This document shows positions 1 to 13,806 of a stretch of DNA of 64,000 bases, one piece after another. The position numbers and the translations under genes are program-made. The first letter of the stretch is position 1. Each line of letters begins with the position of its first letter. The notes below the pieces were generated by a model, which was not told the DNA's origin, searched no databases, and saw only the letters and a list, made by a program, of their open reading frames with translations. Source of the stretch: Hippophae tibetana. Its lineage: Eukaryota; Streptophyta; Magnoliopsida; Rosales; Elaeagnaceae. The stretch covers positions 5,332,001 to 5,396,000 of the forward strand of contig CM072806.1 in assembly GCA_037013495.1 (NCBI GenBank). Reading direction: 5' to 3'.

Positions 1-1043
1 TATAGTATGTAAAATACATCATCAAATCGTATTGTCGTTCATGTAACACATTATTGGCACGGGCAGAGACGGTTATGCCGAATCGAATTATAAAACCTGT
101 ACCCAAAATCTCCCAGAAACCGTTGTGGTTTGGGAACGGTTTTTTACCCTCGAGTAATGGTTCGAACAGTTATTAAAAAATACCCCAAAAAAACCGTTTT
201 TTAAAACTTTTTTAAATTTTTCTTAATTAACCTTAATTATTAACTAATATATAATTTAATTTAATAAATATATAATTAATTAAATAAATATAATTAATTT
301 TAAATATGGACGAGGACAACAATATAACTGTATCCGTTGTTTTATGTTCGATTTTTACCTGAAATCATACATATTTTCAAAATTTAAACATAACCTCAAC
401 ATATGTCATAATATATTGTCTACATTGGGCATAACCCACGTGGTTTTGTTGTTGGTTTTTCACCCAAAATGTCTAGCACTATTTAGAGTACAATCCCTAA
501 TGATGAAACATTACAATCATTTCCTTAGCAACGTGAGAATGCACAATTTATTCTTTCTTACCTTATCTTGTTTTGTCAACGTTGATTTCAGTTCAAGGGA
601 TTGATGACTATCATATTACATAACATACATTCTTTGTAAATAAATTGTATATATACATAAGTGTACTATAAATACAAGTTAATATGTTATTTTGGGGTGA
701 ATTTATATATATATATATATTATGTTATTGTATGGCTTCAAATCAATATATTTCTTAGATATAGGTAAGGATGACAATTTTGACTTGACTCTAAACCCGT
801 ACAGGACATGGGACGGAAAAAATATCATAATTAATCACTAATTCTTTATACAAATAGGCAACCTGATAATTTGGCATGATAACACAGACATGGAAAGATT
901 AATTGGCATGAATTGTCACCCCTACTTGAGGTAGTGCATGTAATATTTCGTTTACATGATAAAATTTGAGTGAGAGAGCTTTGATAGTGTATTAAGATTT
1001 TCATGAGTGCAATTTCTTTCAAGATGGTCTTAACAGGTTTCAG
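1..1043. other. AT-rich stretch upstream of the first visible exon
   Basis: No exon could be supported here. The downstream gene's family has about 150 more N-terminal residues than the visible exons encode, so this stretch is probably intron of that gene, with the first exon(s) before the window. Bases 60-200 contain repeated AACCGTT/AACGGTT-like words that may be transposon debris. An AT dinucleotide run lies near 703-720. Confidence 0.5.
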
Positions 1044-4000
1044 AAGGAGGTGACGTTCTCTATGTTTTCTTAAAGGATTATCGAACCAAGCTTGCAGCCA
1101 AATCACTAAGAATAAAACTTGAACCTTTGTTTGAGAAGGCCAAGGTATTGGCTGGTGATTCTTTTATGCTTTAATTATTTTTAAACTGTGATTAGTTCTG
1201 ATATGGTACTACTGGTGTATTTTACAGGCTGCAACAGAGTATATAGTAAGAGTTTCTTTTGGCACTGCTCTCATTGCATCAATTGTTGTTGTTTATACCA
1301 CAATTATTGCCCTTCTTTCCAGTAGAAGGTATTTATACAGTTTGATAAACAATGATTTTGTAAATGCTTATGAGACAAGTGAGGATACTGATGTTTGGAT
1401 TCTATTACAGTGAGGAGGATAATCGTGGAAGACGAGGACGATCATATGACCCAGGATTTACTTTTTACTTAAGTCCCACTGATCTCTTTTGGTACTATGT
1501 TTGACACTTGACATAGTTTTATATGTTATAAGCTTAATATCCATAAATCTCTGAAAGGGACCACCTTTAACTCCTATGTTGAAGCTTTTTAAAACTTGCA
1601 ATGAGGTTTTTGATCAGATTGATTTTCAATATTTAAGATATAAACTTATTGTGATTAGTGAAATAAACAAAACACCTAAATTATCTTTGTATAGCCTGGC
1701 AGTCAAGTTTTGAGTAGTCATATAAACTATAAAGGTCCCTCTATCTTTGTATTTGGCGACTTGGGTTACATGTGAACATAGAGTATAATTTCTTCCTCGA
1801 CTATCTTCTCCTTTCAACCAAAACCTAAATTTCTTGGTCTTAAGATCTTCTTCTTCTCTCTTCCTTTTTTTTGCTCTTCTTACATAACCGATAAACTATG
1901 CTAGATCTGCAAAATTTCTTGGTTGTTAATTTCAAAACGGACAGATAGTTTTTATTCTAACCTAATTTATGAGCCTATCCATAACACCATTTTTGGTTCA
2001 TTTGATATATATGAACATATGATTTATAATGTATAGAGTGAAATATTTGATTGGCCTCTTTTTAGTCAATAACTTTTGTCTCAAGCTATTGGAATATTGG
2101 GGACCATGGAAGAAATTTTGGTAACCTTCTCTTCATTTCATGCAAGGTATTGGGATCCGTACTACTACAGGAGGCGGCGAGTACAAACTGATGACAACAA
2201 CAAAATGAACTTCATCGAATCTGTATGTGGATGAATATTCTGTATTTTACATTCCTATTTTTTTTTTAATATTAGTAGGAATAGAAGAACGGAAACTTGA
2301 TATATGTGTTATAATTCAGGTTTTTTCATTTGTATTTGGGGATGGTGACCCAAATCAAGGAATTGAAGAAGAGCGATGGAAGTTGGTAATATTCAAGCCC
2401 CGAGTTTAGTTGTCTGTTGCCTTCAAAAAGAAATTATAAGCTAGTCATTTTCACCTTTCTTTGTTTGGTTTCTTATTTGTAACTTTTTCCTAAGTCAAAA
2501 CTTTAAGTTTCCATTTAGGGGTTTCTATAATCCTTTCCCTCTCTTTTGCCCAATCTTTTGCATGATTTGATCCACGTTTTTATCAAAAAGATAAATAAGG
2601 GTGATGATATTAACATAATCCAAATTATTATTGTCACAATTGTTTTTATGACAACTTTATCCGATAATAATAACACTGGATTGCAATTAATTGTAGGGTC
2701 AAAAAATATTATTTCATATATTTTTATTGTGATATTAACAAAAAATAGTTATGGTTATATCCTTATCCATAAATAAATATAATTATTCATCAACATGAAA
2801 CTTTTTCTAGATTTGCCAACGATAAATGATAATGATCATTTGCATAAAGAACTTTACTCCTATTTACGCAGATCGGCCAGTATATAGCCTCAAATGGCGG
2901 TGTTGTTGCAGCTGAAGAAATTGCTCCGTACCTTGATTTAGAAACTGCAGGGGGATCCACGGTACGTTTTGTCTGATGGAATTTTAATTTATATATATTC
3001 CTATCTCTGCATATTCTAGTCTAGATAGGAAGTCAATTTGGATTTGAAATAACTTATATAGTTATATAGGAAAATATTATCAACCACTAAAAGAAAAAGT
3101 TGAATAGTTGATGGAAGGATAAGTTTGTTGGTCATTTATGAAACTTCTTTGATAACTTTTTAAGAATATATTTTTCATATTTTGCTATTTTTCTTATAAA
3201 GTCTTTTAGTATTTTATTTTTCAAAAATATGGGACCTGCTTTAATACATACAACTCATTTGAAAATCTGAGCTTTTTAATCTTTGCACTTAAGAATTCGA
3301 ATAATTGTTTATATAATAAACAAGAATAACTAATAACAGTCCTTAAAAATCTGTTTTAGAAGTTTATTATGTAAGATATTTGCATTTGGGGTGAGTCTAA
3401 TCTAAATGAATCACCAAACTCTGGGCTGTTTTCGTGACTAGGACACTCAGATAATAAATAAAGTTCCTTCTACATTGGTGAGGTACTGTTATCATATTAT
3501 GGAATAAGGGCGGTTCAAGTCTGCCATCTTTAACGAAAATACACTCTAATCCCCCTATCTATTAGGTGTGGCAGCACAAGTTAGCTACCTTTACAAAATG
3601 GACCTATGTGATCTTTTTGCAAAGAGAGCGGATTTGTGCTACCCTATCTAATAAGTACGGATCTAAAGTATACTTTTTTTAAAGGTATCGGACTTCCGCA
3701 ACCCTTCATTTTTATTGAAATCTTTTGGTTCAGTCACACCTGTGGATATGATCCTGTATGGTGCTAAGTTGCTTCATATATATTCATTTTTTGATCCGAT
3801 CAATAATTTGATATTTTGATCTTTGTCATTAGTTCTCCTAGAAGAAGAAGTTGAAGCAATAATTGTACTATAGACAAATATTGGTTCTTTTTAAGCATTT
3901 TTAGTTACTGCTAGACTGACTCAGATCATCTAAAGCATTCCAAATGAACTTTGTTTCCTTTTTTCTAGTTATTTAAGCTTCCTCTGCGACCATACTGGTT

Positions 4001-6109
4001 TTCTTGCTCGACTGGAAGTCCTTAACACTCTTATTCTTGATTTCAGGATGATGAATCATACATCTTACCTGTTCTTCTACGGTTTGATGGACAACCCGAA
4101 ATAGATGAAGAGGTAATTTTAAGGGTTAAGGAGACCACAAGTCTTGTAATTCATTAAAAGTTACAATTTAGTCCTTTATATTTTTAAGTATACATATAAG
4201 GTATTTAATTTATTAAAATGCATACTTTAGTTATCTATATTTTAAGATATATTTCAGGTCCTCTAATTCTTCAAAAAAATTAATTGACTCTGAATAATCT
4301 TTTTTTCCATGGGTAACTCTAAAAGTTTGAAAATAAAACACAAAATCTAAAAACATATAGGCTGAAAATTCCTTATTGTGCAGGGAAATATTCTATACCG
4401 GTTTCCATCTCTACAGCGTACAGCATCTTCTCAGAGGAGCGGAAGGAAGGAATATGTAGGGAGAAAATGGGCTGATTGGGTTGGAGGGGTTGACAGATTT
4501 TTCAAGGAGAAGAAATGGCAATTCAGGTTCCTTTTTCTAATTACAATTTTTGTTTATGTGATCAAAATCATCTAACTATTGACATAACACTGATTTCCTT
4601 TTGTCTTCAGTAAAACTAGTTCTTCTGAGAGAGCAATGGTCATTGGACTTGGTGGACTCAATTTGTTTGGAGTCATCGTTCTTGGAACAATGTTGAAGTA
4701 TGCTAGACTTATAGTTTCTGTGTAGTTGGTTCTCTCTCACTTTGATACCTTATGTTAAAAGGTATTCTTTTTTTTTCAAGTCATTTTTGTGTCTGTTTGC
4801 ATGTGCAGAGACCTAGCTGTAACACCAAGTGGGTTCATCAAATTTGTCTTCGAGATATTTCCAGTGCTTCAGGTAACCTTAGCACATTGAGTTTTTAATT
4901 TTTATTTATTTATTGAGCTATTAACTGCAAATGCAGATGATTTATATAGTTATTGCATCATTGCATGCCAACTACTGACTTGTGAGGAAGTATTCAATCT
5001 ATTTCCTGGTGTACATACTACCCTATATTTAACGCTCATGTGTGCATTTAAGGTTAATCAATGGTTGTGGCCAACGGAAAATACAATTTAGGACTTAGTG
5101 TTAAGTTGGACCTCTTATGCTATTTGTAATCAGAGTTGGACATCACAGTTGCTAGTTAAGTATAATTTTGTCGAACTTGATTAATAAAACATAGCATTAT
5201 TATTTATTAAAAAAGACAAGTGGAAGGAGTAATATACAATTTATGACTAATATAGCATCATTTAGTCATAAAACCTTTAATAGTTTTGGTACTAGAGTGT
5301 TAAATTTTTAATTTTGGGACCTTCGTAAGTGTGAAATTTTGTGACCAAAGATGATATCTTTATAAATTTATGATTCACTAATAAATTTTTTTAACTTGTT
5401 ATAAAATGTTAAGAAATGAAATAAAATAATGTCCCTAAAATTTATAACAAAAATAGCACATTAATAATATTGAATAAGGTCGAATTCAACGGAGTGACAT
5501 TGAATGAGTTTAAATAACTGTAATTCAATTTGAACGATATTTAATGTGAAATAATGAGTTTGGTTTTTTTTCTAATAGTAAAAAATATGAGTTATATATA
5601 AAGGTTTTATTTTTATAATTACAAGTTTTAAGAGTGATGTTTTTGTTGTTTTCCCAATAATATTTGTAATTTGTTTATTTATAGAAGTAATTTTTCAGAT
5701 TTATGCTGGTTCTTTCTTTGCAATACCTTTGTTTCGGTGGTTGATCACCCGCAAAAGGAATGCTGATATAGGGAAGAGAAATCAAGCTAGAGATCAGAGT
5801 GCTCGAGCTCTTGAAATGCCAGATATCTCCCTTAGGCGAAAGGTGAATATTTTATTGTTGATTCTCTAAACACATTCTTATCTTCTCTTTTTTATGGTAA
5901 ATTTTAAAAATACTATTCTTAAACAATTAAACTTACTATATATATTTCATGATCTTATTCTTCAGCTCCTCAGTGCTCGTGAAATGGCCCAAAGAACAGT
6001 AATAGGGCAGGATCAAATCATATATAGTACTGACAAGGATTTGCTTGATCAAGACTACGAAGACCGAGAATTGGAGAAGAGATTTAGAGAGTTGGAGAAG
6101 TCTGATTGA
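1044..6109 (+). CDS. At5g03900-like chloroplast membrane protein (3' twelve exons)
   Basis: Twelve exons with GT-AG introns can be read: 1044-1144, 1228-1328, 1411-1491, 2147-2222, 2320-2385, 2872-2961, 4047-4112, 4384-4526, 4611-4697, 4809-4872, 5699-5842 and 5966-6109 (stop TGA). They encode about 386 residues in one continuous frame. The product resembles the plant-specific protein At5g03900, listed as uncharacterised and chloroplastic. Key stretches are GGDVLYVF, DPYYYRRRR, FGDGDPNQGIEEERW, LLRFDGQPEIDEEGNILYRF and KEYVG. There are three likely membrane segments: exon 2, exon 9, and the exon 10/11 join. The C-terminus is charged and rich in E, R and D. The 5' end is not in the window, so the transit peptide cannot be checked. 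The function is unknown. Databases often call this family 'iron-sulfur cluster biosynthesis', but no Fe-S assembly motif is visible. The large introns (6 and 10) hold repeat-like sequence. Confidence 0.88.
5411..5655 (+). mobile_element. MULE-like MITE in intron 10 (family copy A)
   Basis: This is a non-coding element of about 245 bp between exons 10 and 11 of the At5g03900-like gene. Its right end read on the minus strand (GGGAAAACAACAAAAACATC) matches the terminal repeat of the copy at 58275-58489. The left end is the same motif with decayed first bases. The interior, around TAACTGTAATTCAATTTGAA, is shared with that copy. The 9-base flanks TAAAATGTT and AATAATATT agree at 6 of 9 positions, as expected for an old Mutator-type target duplication. 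No protein is encoded. Confidence 0.55.
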
Positions 6110-9100
6110 GATTAGGTCTTCAAGAAAACAAGTTATGCAACTAAAGTGTCACCTTTGTGTGAATTGAGCACGATGAAAGTTTGTCAAGTTGGTCATCTCC
6201 GTGCTGTAGCAGCAGGGATTCCATTGATTTCTAAGCCACGAGCTATTAAATTTTGTTGCTGCTAGTGAATGTATGTTTGTTTTTCCAAATGGTTAATTGC
6301 TGATGAAACTTTGATCGAGTACAGGAGAAAGAAAAAAGAGGTTTATTTTATTTAGCCTGTTATGGGAAATTGTTCCTTCAATTTCCTTATAGAAATATGT
6401 GGTAGTACCTCTCATTATTTATTTATTTGTATATCATTGCCTTGATAGATTTGATGACAGGAAATGTAGATAAAATAATACTTGTTTGGTTCTTAATGAT
6501 CTAAAGAACAATTTATAAACATGTGCATCAAGATAACGATAATTTTACTACTAATCAATTACAGGTTAAAGAAAGGTAGATCCAACCAATCTTTTTAGTC
6601 ATTTATAATCCCTCATTTTAATAATTGTTATTTGTAACAATTTGATGTAAATCGAAATGCACTATTGTTTTTTTCTCTTGGTATCCAGCTATTCAAATGG
6701 GACACCAAAATTGAAAAAAGTTGAGTAGGCTACCCAGAATGAGTTGGAGTACTTTGAGGGAGAGTAACAAGATCTAAATCAAGTAGGAGTAAGACTCTAA
6801 GAGAAGAGTAACCATCTTTTCTTTTGGAGTAGCTAATTTTTTTTCCCACAATAGGTTACTGCCAAGTTCTGCTAAACTTCAATGGCAATTGAGAAAAAAA
6901 TATGATATGCGTCCTAACCTACTCATAAGGTGAATGAGAAAGGGGATCAAAGGCTACCACAATGTATGTGGGGTACAATACTCAAACGTTATATGTACCT
7001 AGGTACAATGCAACCAAATGTGCTAGATGGCTGGTGGTAAAATATATAATCTAGTCGAAACATCATTCAAGTCAAAAACTAGAGGATTAAATATAGAATA
7101 GTACGATCATTCGTACAAAAGATTTGGAATAGAAGGTTTGAAGCTTAAAATATAGATATAAATAACGTGAAAACATTATACGTATTACAAAAATAATACG
7201 TAGGTTATATATTTATTTTTTATAACATTTTAATCTTGATAGTATTAAAAAATAACTGTATAAAAACAAAATAAAAAATTAAATAAAAAATATAAAAATA
7301 ATCATTTATCTTTATGTAGTCTCATTGTCATAACAAATACAATAGGACCAAGTTATCACGAAAAATAAATATAAAAACTAAATTTTATTTTTAAAATAAA
7401 TATAGAACCTATATATTCACTATTCTTACGAAAATGATCAACTTAAGTGCCTTCCTAGTTCCTTAATACATGAACAAAATGTCTCTTGAATAGGAATTAA
7501 AGATAGAAAAAATTATATCACATAGTTTTTATAAATGACATAAATCATTTGATTTAAAAAAAAATATTTTAGTTAAATAGATATCTATGTGACTAAAATA
7601 TCTATTTCTTATCTTAAAAAATAGACACTTTAGCCACATAACTATGAAGTTATATGATTAAAGTGCATGATTTTAAAGATCGAGTGACTTATTTGTCTCA
7701 AAAATATTACGTGATTAAAATGTCCTTATGACAATAATAAAATAACTTAAAGAATTGATACCCGTTAAAGATATAACATGAGTAAAAGTGAAATAGAATG
7801 TTATAAGTTTGTTGAGAAACTAACTCTTTTAAAAACGTAAGTTATTGGGAAAAAATCCAATTATATTTTTATACATTTATTATTTTCTATCAAATATTTA
7901 CTCTATGCATTATACAGACTCAACACGTATCATTCAACAATTGAAGTTATTATATCTTAAATACAATTTTTAATCATGATCATGTTAGAAATTGTTATTG
8001 GTTATCATCTCTCTCAATCATCTCTCTCAAAAACTTAACCCTATTAGGAGAAAAGTAAACATTACTTTTATATATTTATCACGGGGAGAACAAAAATTAA
8101 AGGAGAATGAAAGATGTTACGTTATTTTGCCTGTAAGGAGTCTGGATAATTTTCAAGTGAAAAGTTACTCAGCATTAGAAGTTACCGCATGAAAGTCAAC
8201 ACAATAGGTATAGAAACTGATATTCATACACTAACAATAACAAATCAATCATAATCAAAAACTGTTTTTTAAACAATAGATGAGAATAATAAGTTTCAGA
8301 TCTGGAAAGAATTCCATGTGGCAAGACGAACTATTGACTAAAAGGAGTTGTGCTAGTGCCTCTAACCACAAGTTGCTTTGAGGTCAATTTATATCAATTG
8401 GCAACATCCAACCAAACAGAAAGCAGGTACATATCCTTCTGTCCGATATACTTAGCCGACAACTGTGACATGTGAGTCCTTTTGCTCCATGTTTAAAGTT
8501 TAACATTAACTTTAATTTTTACAATATGTTTAATACAGTAAATTTCTTGAGAAAATGGTACTCAAAGAATGACAATATATAGTAATACAACATGTTCCAG
8601 TGTTGAGCAGTAAGGTCAAACGATCCATAACAGAACATAGATGTTAATGTGTCATTCATATTGGAATTCCAATTAATTATCAGATGTAAAAATACAAACA
8701 GAAACACTGCAGCTCTTAGCTCTTAGAATAAAGGTGGCAGGCAAAGTTACATAAGTCACATGTAAAGGCATATAGTGACATAGTGCATGCAAGAATGGAT
8801 ATATCAATGGACAATTGAAACACTTTACAATGACATTGCTGGCTCCAACTTTATCATTTGGTCACTCACTAATGCTAGCCCTAAGTTTGTCCAACTAAAG
8901 TCTCTGTAACTACAACTTCTTTATCAAGTTCACCTCATTATAGCCCACGGCTAAATAATTTCTCATTAGTCATCTGCCTCAACAGCACCATCTTATAGCT
9001 AAATTCAAGTCTTTATTCCACAAGCATGAATGGTAATGCAGGAAGTACTTAAACAATTCTAAGCTCCAATTGAACAAAGAAATTAAAAAGAGCTAGCCCG

Positions 9101-9934
9101 TTCAATTCATTCATAAGAAGGAGAACATAGCCCCAGAGAAGCTATTACAAGAAACTATTCTCGTCATTACATTTTCAATCCCCATCTACTCTACTATATG
9201 CCTATATACCAGATTTCGTTAGGCCAAAATTGTGAAAAGCATCAGCCAATAAGCGTGCTTCCTAGTTAACAGCCTTATGAGCCCAGTCACCATAAAAGAC
9301 AAAAACAAAAGTAATATTTTAAAAAGTGAATTAAAGAAACAAAGGACACTTATTTTAGGTAAACGAAATTAAAGAAAATATATCCCGAGGAAGACTCTCA
9401 AGGCCTTATTGTAGTGGAAACAGTTCCTGCATCAAATGGTCTCCAATTAAAGACTTCCTAACTCGAAAAAGAATCAGACCGTTTAAAACAATGAATGCGA
9501 AAGGCAAAATTAAAACTAGAGGCACATACCAATGCCTTATATTAATGAACTGGCTCTCAAAGCCTTTCACAAATCCTATACAACAAGCAAGAAAATGCAA
9601 AGAAAGCTTATCATATTATCATTCTTGCCTGAACCATTAACAGTCAAATCAAAAGTAAGTACGTATGATCACCAAAGGAAGAAGAGGAAGTCCAAGAACT
9701 AAAAACACTAAAAATCATTGCACAATTAACTAGCCATTTCAAATACATATAAACGGCCTTGTCAGACATAAAACTAAGCAAGCAAATATAAATGGACAGA
9801 AAAACAATTATTTGATTATCAACATTCCTGGTAGCTCCAACTTTGGTCAAGGAAGCTTCTGAAACCACATTCAGCTACGAAATACACTTTCTCATATTAG
9901 CGTAGTTCATACAACACAAAACATCTCAATTTTG
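6110..9934. other. Intergenic region between convergent genes
   Basis: Both flanking genes point into this region, so it holds the 3' UTR of the At5g03900-like gene (first few hundred bases) and that of the WD40 gene (last few hundred). The short open frames here have no recognisable protein features. A stretch at about 7800-8095 resembles one at about 60635-60800, including TGTTAGAAATTG at 7985, and may be LTR debris. Nothing else was recognised. Confidence 0.5.
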
Positions 9935-10975
9935 TCATACCCTGAGTATCTGAAGTTTGGTGGAGAAGGCAATGGCAACCCAATCAGGCTGGGAAGAGGA
10001 CCACTGCAGCTGCTCAATCTCAGCTCCAGCGGTGTAGGCAAGGATGGGATCGAGGCCACCCTCTTCAACAGGCTGTCCCATGGAAGAGAGGTCCCATATA
10101 AGAGCCTGAGAATCATCGCCGGCAGTACAAATGTGACAAGAACTATGAGGAGCCCAGGCAATAGCGTTGACACTAGCTTGATGCCTCTGAAGCTCGACCA
10201 CTGGGAGGGTCGGGAAGCGAATGTCAAGCACCACCACTTTGGCACTGTCCATGATAATTGTGGCCATGTACCTAGGGTCCTGCTTGTTCCAACCGAGCCG
10301 GACCAATGGAGTGTCAGGCTCGGAGCTCTCGTAGATGATAGTCGAGTGCTCCTTGTCCCGGAGGTCGAAGACTCTAACAGAGCCATCGGCAGAAACAGAA
10401 GCGAAAACCCCAACTCCTCCCCAGGCGATATCATAGACTTCCTTATCGTGAGCGATGAGCTGAGTGTCCACAGTCTCGCGGTCGATGTCCCAAATCGTAC
10501 AAGTGGTATCGATACTAGATGTCCCAATTCGCTTCGGCTCAGCTTCATTCCAATCAAACGAAGTGATGGGTCCGCAGAACTCGCTGTTCTTGTTTCCGTT
10601 GAGGAGGCTCTTGAGCTCCACACGTTCGTCCTCAATGTGCCATATGCGGAGGAAGTCTGAGGAGGTGGCAAGGAGGTCGGGCTTCTGGCACTCCTTATCC
10701 GGAATGAAGATGGTCTTGGTCGGAATATAGGGGTGTTCGAAGGAAAGGTTAGTGTCGGAGCGGATCTCTCCGGTGGAGTCATCGAGCTGTACGATTTCGA
10801 CCCGGTTAGGGCTCTCTTCAAGACAGCTAGCTATGGCGAGTCGGTACTTCTTGTCTCGTCGGACGCTCCAGTTCATGGCGTAGACTTGCCATGGAGCTTC
10901 GTAAGTGTAGATCTCAGATCGTTTTTGCTGCTCGTCGGAGCCTTCGTTGATGTTCCGATCGCTGCTAGCTCCCAT
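9935..10975 (-). CDS. LWD1: LWD1/LWD2-type WD40 clock regulator
   Basis: A single-exon gene of 346 codons, the usual length of Arabidopsis LIGHT-REGULATED WD proteins. The start [20 protein letters not shown] and the following EIYTYEAPW segment match the family start. WD-type blades are visible with endings such as [19 protein letters not shown] and [10 protein letters not shown]. The C-terminus [17 protein letters not shown] is nearly invariant in the AN11/TTG1-like LWD clade. Known LWD proteins act in the nucleus as clock co-activators that help TCP factors switch on CCA1 and regulate PRR9, PRR7 and PRR5; that role is inferred here by homology. LWD1 and LWD2 are paralogues and cannot be told apart without a tree. 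The coding region is strikingly GC-rich against its surroundings, which is why long open frames appear in the other frames. Confidence 0.95.
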   Translation of the reverse strand: MGASSDRNINEGSDEQQKRSEIYTYEAPWQVYAMNWSVRRDKKYRLAIASCLEESPNRVEIVQLDDSTGEIRSDTNLSFEHPYIPTKTIFIPDKECQKPDLLATSSDFLRIWHIEDERVELKSLLNGNKNSEFCGPITSFDWNEAEPKRIGTSSIDTTCTIWDIDRETVDTQLIAHDKEVYDIAWGGVGVFASVSADGSVRVFDLRDKEHSTIIYESSEPDTPLVRLGWNKQDPRYMATIIMDSAKVVVLDIRFPTLPVVELQRHQASVNAIAWAPHSSCHICTAGDDSQALIWDLSSMGQPVEEGGLDPILAYTAGAEIEQLQWSSSQPDWVAIAFSTKLQILRV

Positions 10976-13806
10976 CGGTTCCGATCAGTCTCGCTTTTGA
11001 TGATTTGATCTGCTGCTTTCTATCCAAATTCCTTTTTCTCTCTTTATCCTCAAATAATTGGCATTCGTGTTAATTTCCTTCATCGTAGCAATTTTATTAA
11101 TGTATTATTATCCAAAAAAAAATTATATATTAATATCTAAATAACAATAATATTAAAACATGATTAATAATAAAAATAAAATAAACATTTCGGTAACATA
11201 TTATTATTATTTTGTTTATTTATTGAAACACCCTCGTAAACTTAGTACTTTTAATAGATATATGAAAAATAATATTATCTTAAATTTGAAATTCTAATAA
11301 ATTGAGAGTCTTATATATTATCTTTTTATAGAAAAGTAAATTTTATTGATTAAAAATAAAAAAATTAAAATATATTTATTAAAATTATAACAAAAATTGT
11401 AAGAAGAAGAATAGTTTAAGGAATAAATTTTTGAAAAAAATAACAAAAACAATATTTTTAAAATTTATAATCATAAAAATAGTATATTTTATATTCATTT
11501 TTTATATTTTTACTATTTTTTTCAAATTATTATTTTTTAAATATTATTTAAATTTAATTTAAGTTATTTAAATTTGTTTAATATTAAACTTTATACAATT
11601 AAATCTCACTTAATGATATTAAAATAATATTTTTATTATTATAAATTTTAGATATATTATTTTTATAATATTTTTAATTTTTTTCAAATAATATAATCTG
11701 GTTAATATTATATTTAATATGAATTTATAAATGCTAAATGAAATTGTAATAAATTTAAATATATAAATCTGTTAAAAATAATATGTAATATTTACTATTT
11801 GATATTGGAAAAATATATCTTATTTTAAGTTTGAAAAAGGTATATTGCATCTCTTTGTGAAAAGTACGAAAATAAAATAAAAAGTTAATTTTTTATTTAT
11901 TTTTATTAATATATTATATATGTATGTATATGTCTTTGTACCTGTAACTAATAAAATAATTTTTAATAAATAATTACTCAATTTTTTTGAAAAACCATTT
12001 TTATTTTCTAAATTTTTAAGTAAAAAGTTACAAATTTACGGTAAACATAATAACTAATAAATTAATATATTTTATCAAAATTGAGTCATATTAAATTAGT
12101 TATTTTGATTTATAAGTTTAAAATGATTGTTTTTTATTTTTAAAATGTAAAAACTACTCATGTCATGTAGATTAAAATGTCAAAGCTTCAAATCGAGTTT
12201 GATTAAATCAATATTTAATAATATACATATTTATTTTAAATATTATATATTATATTTTATGATAATATAGTTTTAGTTAATCTCAATTGAAAAAATAAAT
12301 CAATTTATATTATTCTTATATAATTTTTAATTTTATAAACATTTATTATAATTAATAAAAAAATTAATTATGTTTTATTTTAAATTTGAAATAATTTACT
12401 AATTTTTAAAAAATTCTCTAATATATAATTATAATTTAAATGTTAATATATAATTTTTTTAGATTAAATCGTTTACTAAATATTAAATTTTATTTATACA
12501 TTTAACATTAACGTATGTTTAAAGGAATGTAAATTTATTATAACTATTAAATTTACACAAATAAGTTGAAGGGATATTATCTAATAGATATTTTATAAGT
12601 AGATTTTTATTCTTGATTTAATAAATATATGTCTAATAAGTTAACATTTTAGACAAAAATAAAACAAAATTAAATCATATTTACCTACCTAAACTTGATA
12701 CATTCCCAACCTACATAAACTTGATACATCCTCCCTATTCTGACAGTGATTCACATATGAGGAATTTTTATATATCATCCAAAAATAGAGACAATAAAAT
12801 AAAAAATAAATAAATAATAAGTGAGAATTTATATTTTGTAATATGTGGTTAGATAACGATGAAAATTGTATTTTTTAATCTATTTTCTAAAAATATGTGT
12901 TTATATTTTTAATAAATATTTTTTTATAGATTCAATTACATTTGTTTTTGCTAATCAAAAATAATATATTATATATTTTATATTTTATCTTTGAATTATG
13001 TCTTTATTTTATTAAAACATCAAAAAAAAATTATTACATAAAAATTATTTAGAATGATTATTTAAATTCTAAAAATATAAAATCTTATAATTATTTTATA
13101 ATTTATTTTTATTATTTCAAACTAGTTTATATAAAAAAATTATTAATTTTTTAATATACAAAGATTATATATTTATTGTTACATATATCTTAATTTTTTT
13201 TATCTATTTTATATAAATAATTTTTTATTGATTAGCTCAAAATATTATTATAAAATATTTAATATTGACTCAATTTTTTATATTTTTTATTTTATAATAA
13301 AAATAAAAAAATATTATTGATTTTATTATTTTTTAATAAACATCAACCATATATCTGTGTTAAAATTTAAATAAATATATGAGATAAATTTTAAATAAAA
13401 AATGAAGAAACAGGAGGGATTTGCAGTTTTACCTCATCTCGTTTACGGCCCTTATCCACACTTATCATTATTATTTTCCATTTTTATAAAAGTGAACGAT
13501 TAATATAAATACATTCTTACATTTCGTAATAAATTGTTGGTGATATATTCAAATCAAAACCACCAACATTTAATCTTAAATTATTATTATTATTATTTTT
13601 AAAAAAAGTCATTTTTTGTCCACTAAAAATTCCTACGCAGTAAAGCTCGCGATTGATTCAATTAATTATAGGTATTTTGTTTTTGCAAATAAATAAAAGC
13701 GCCATTTGTTGAAGGTTTAGGCCCAATTATGAATGAAACGCGAGCTTTTGATCTTCGTTTCCAAGGATGCATTGAGAAAACGTACAATAACAAAATCGGC
13801 ATAACC
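10976..13806. other. Divergent promoter region, extremely AT-rich
   Basis: The WD40 gene and the IscA-like gene are transcribed away from each other, so both promoters must lie here. Bases 10976-11060 are probably the pyrimidine-rich 5' leader of the WD40 gene. From about 11090 to 13400 the DNA is nearly all A/T with no gene. Within it, about 11433-11690 looks like a decayed copy of the MULE-like MITE seen at 58275-58489: both ends resemble its terminal repeat and the interior shares the AAATTTATAATAATAAAAAT-type core. A TTA microsatellite is near 13580. An in-frame upstream ATG at 13729 exists, but the better IscA start is 13807. Confidence 0.5.
11433..11690 (-). mobile_element. Probable decayed MULE-like MITE (family copy D)
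   Basis: Inverted ends of the type TTTGAAAAAAAT...AAATTTATAAT bracket about 260 bp of non-coding A/T. The minus-strand reading aligns by eye to the core of the copies at 5411-5655 and 58275-58489. The very high A/T content makes chance similarity a real risk, so both the boundaries and the call are tentative. Confidence 0.3.

Noticed and set aside
344-604. 86-codon frame upstream of the first exon as a missing 5' exon
   Set aside because: Its translation does not resemble the At5g03900 N-terminus and it has no suitable splice donor in frame.
9907-10821. A 304-codon second frame on the minus strand and a 242-codon frame on the plus strand over the WD40 gene
   Set aside because: Both are shadows of the GC-rich, intronless LWD coding sequence; neither has a recognisable domain.
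13729-13806. Upstream ATG for ISCA2
   Set aside because: The extra residues (MNETRAFDLRFQGC...) are unlike a targeting peptide, while [16 protein letters not shown] at 13807 is.
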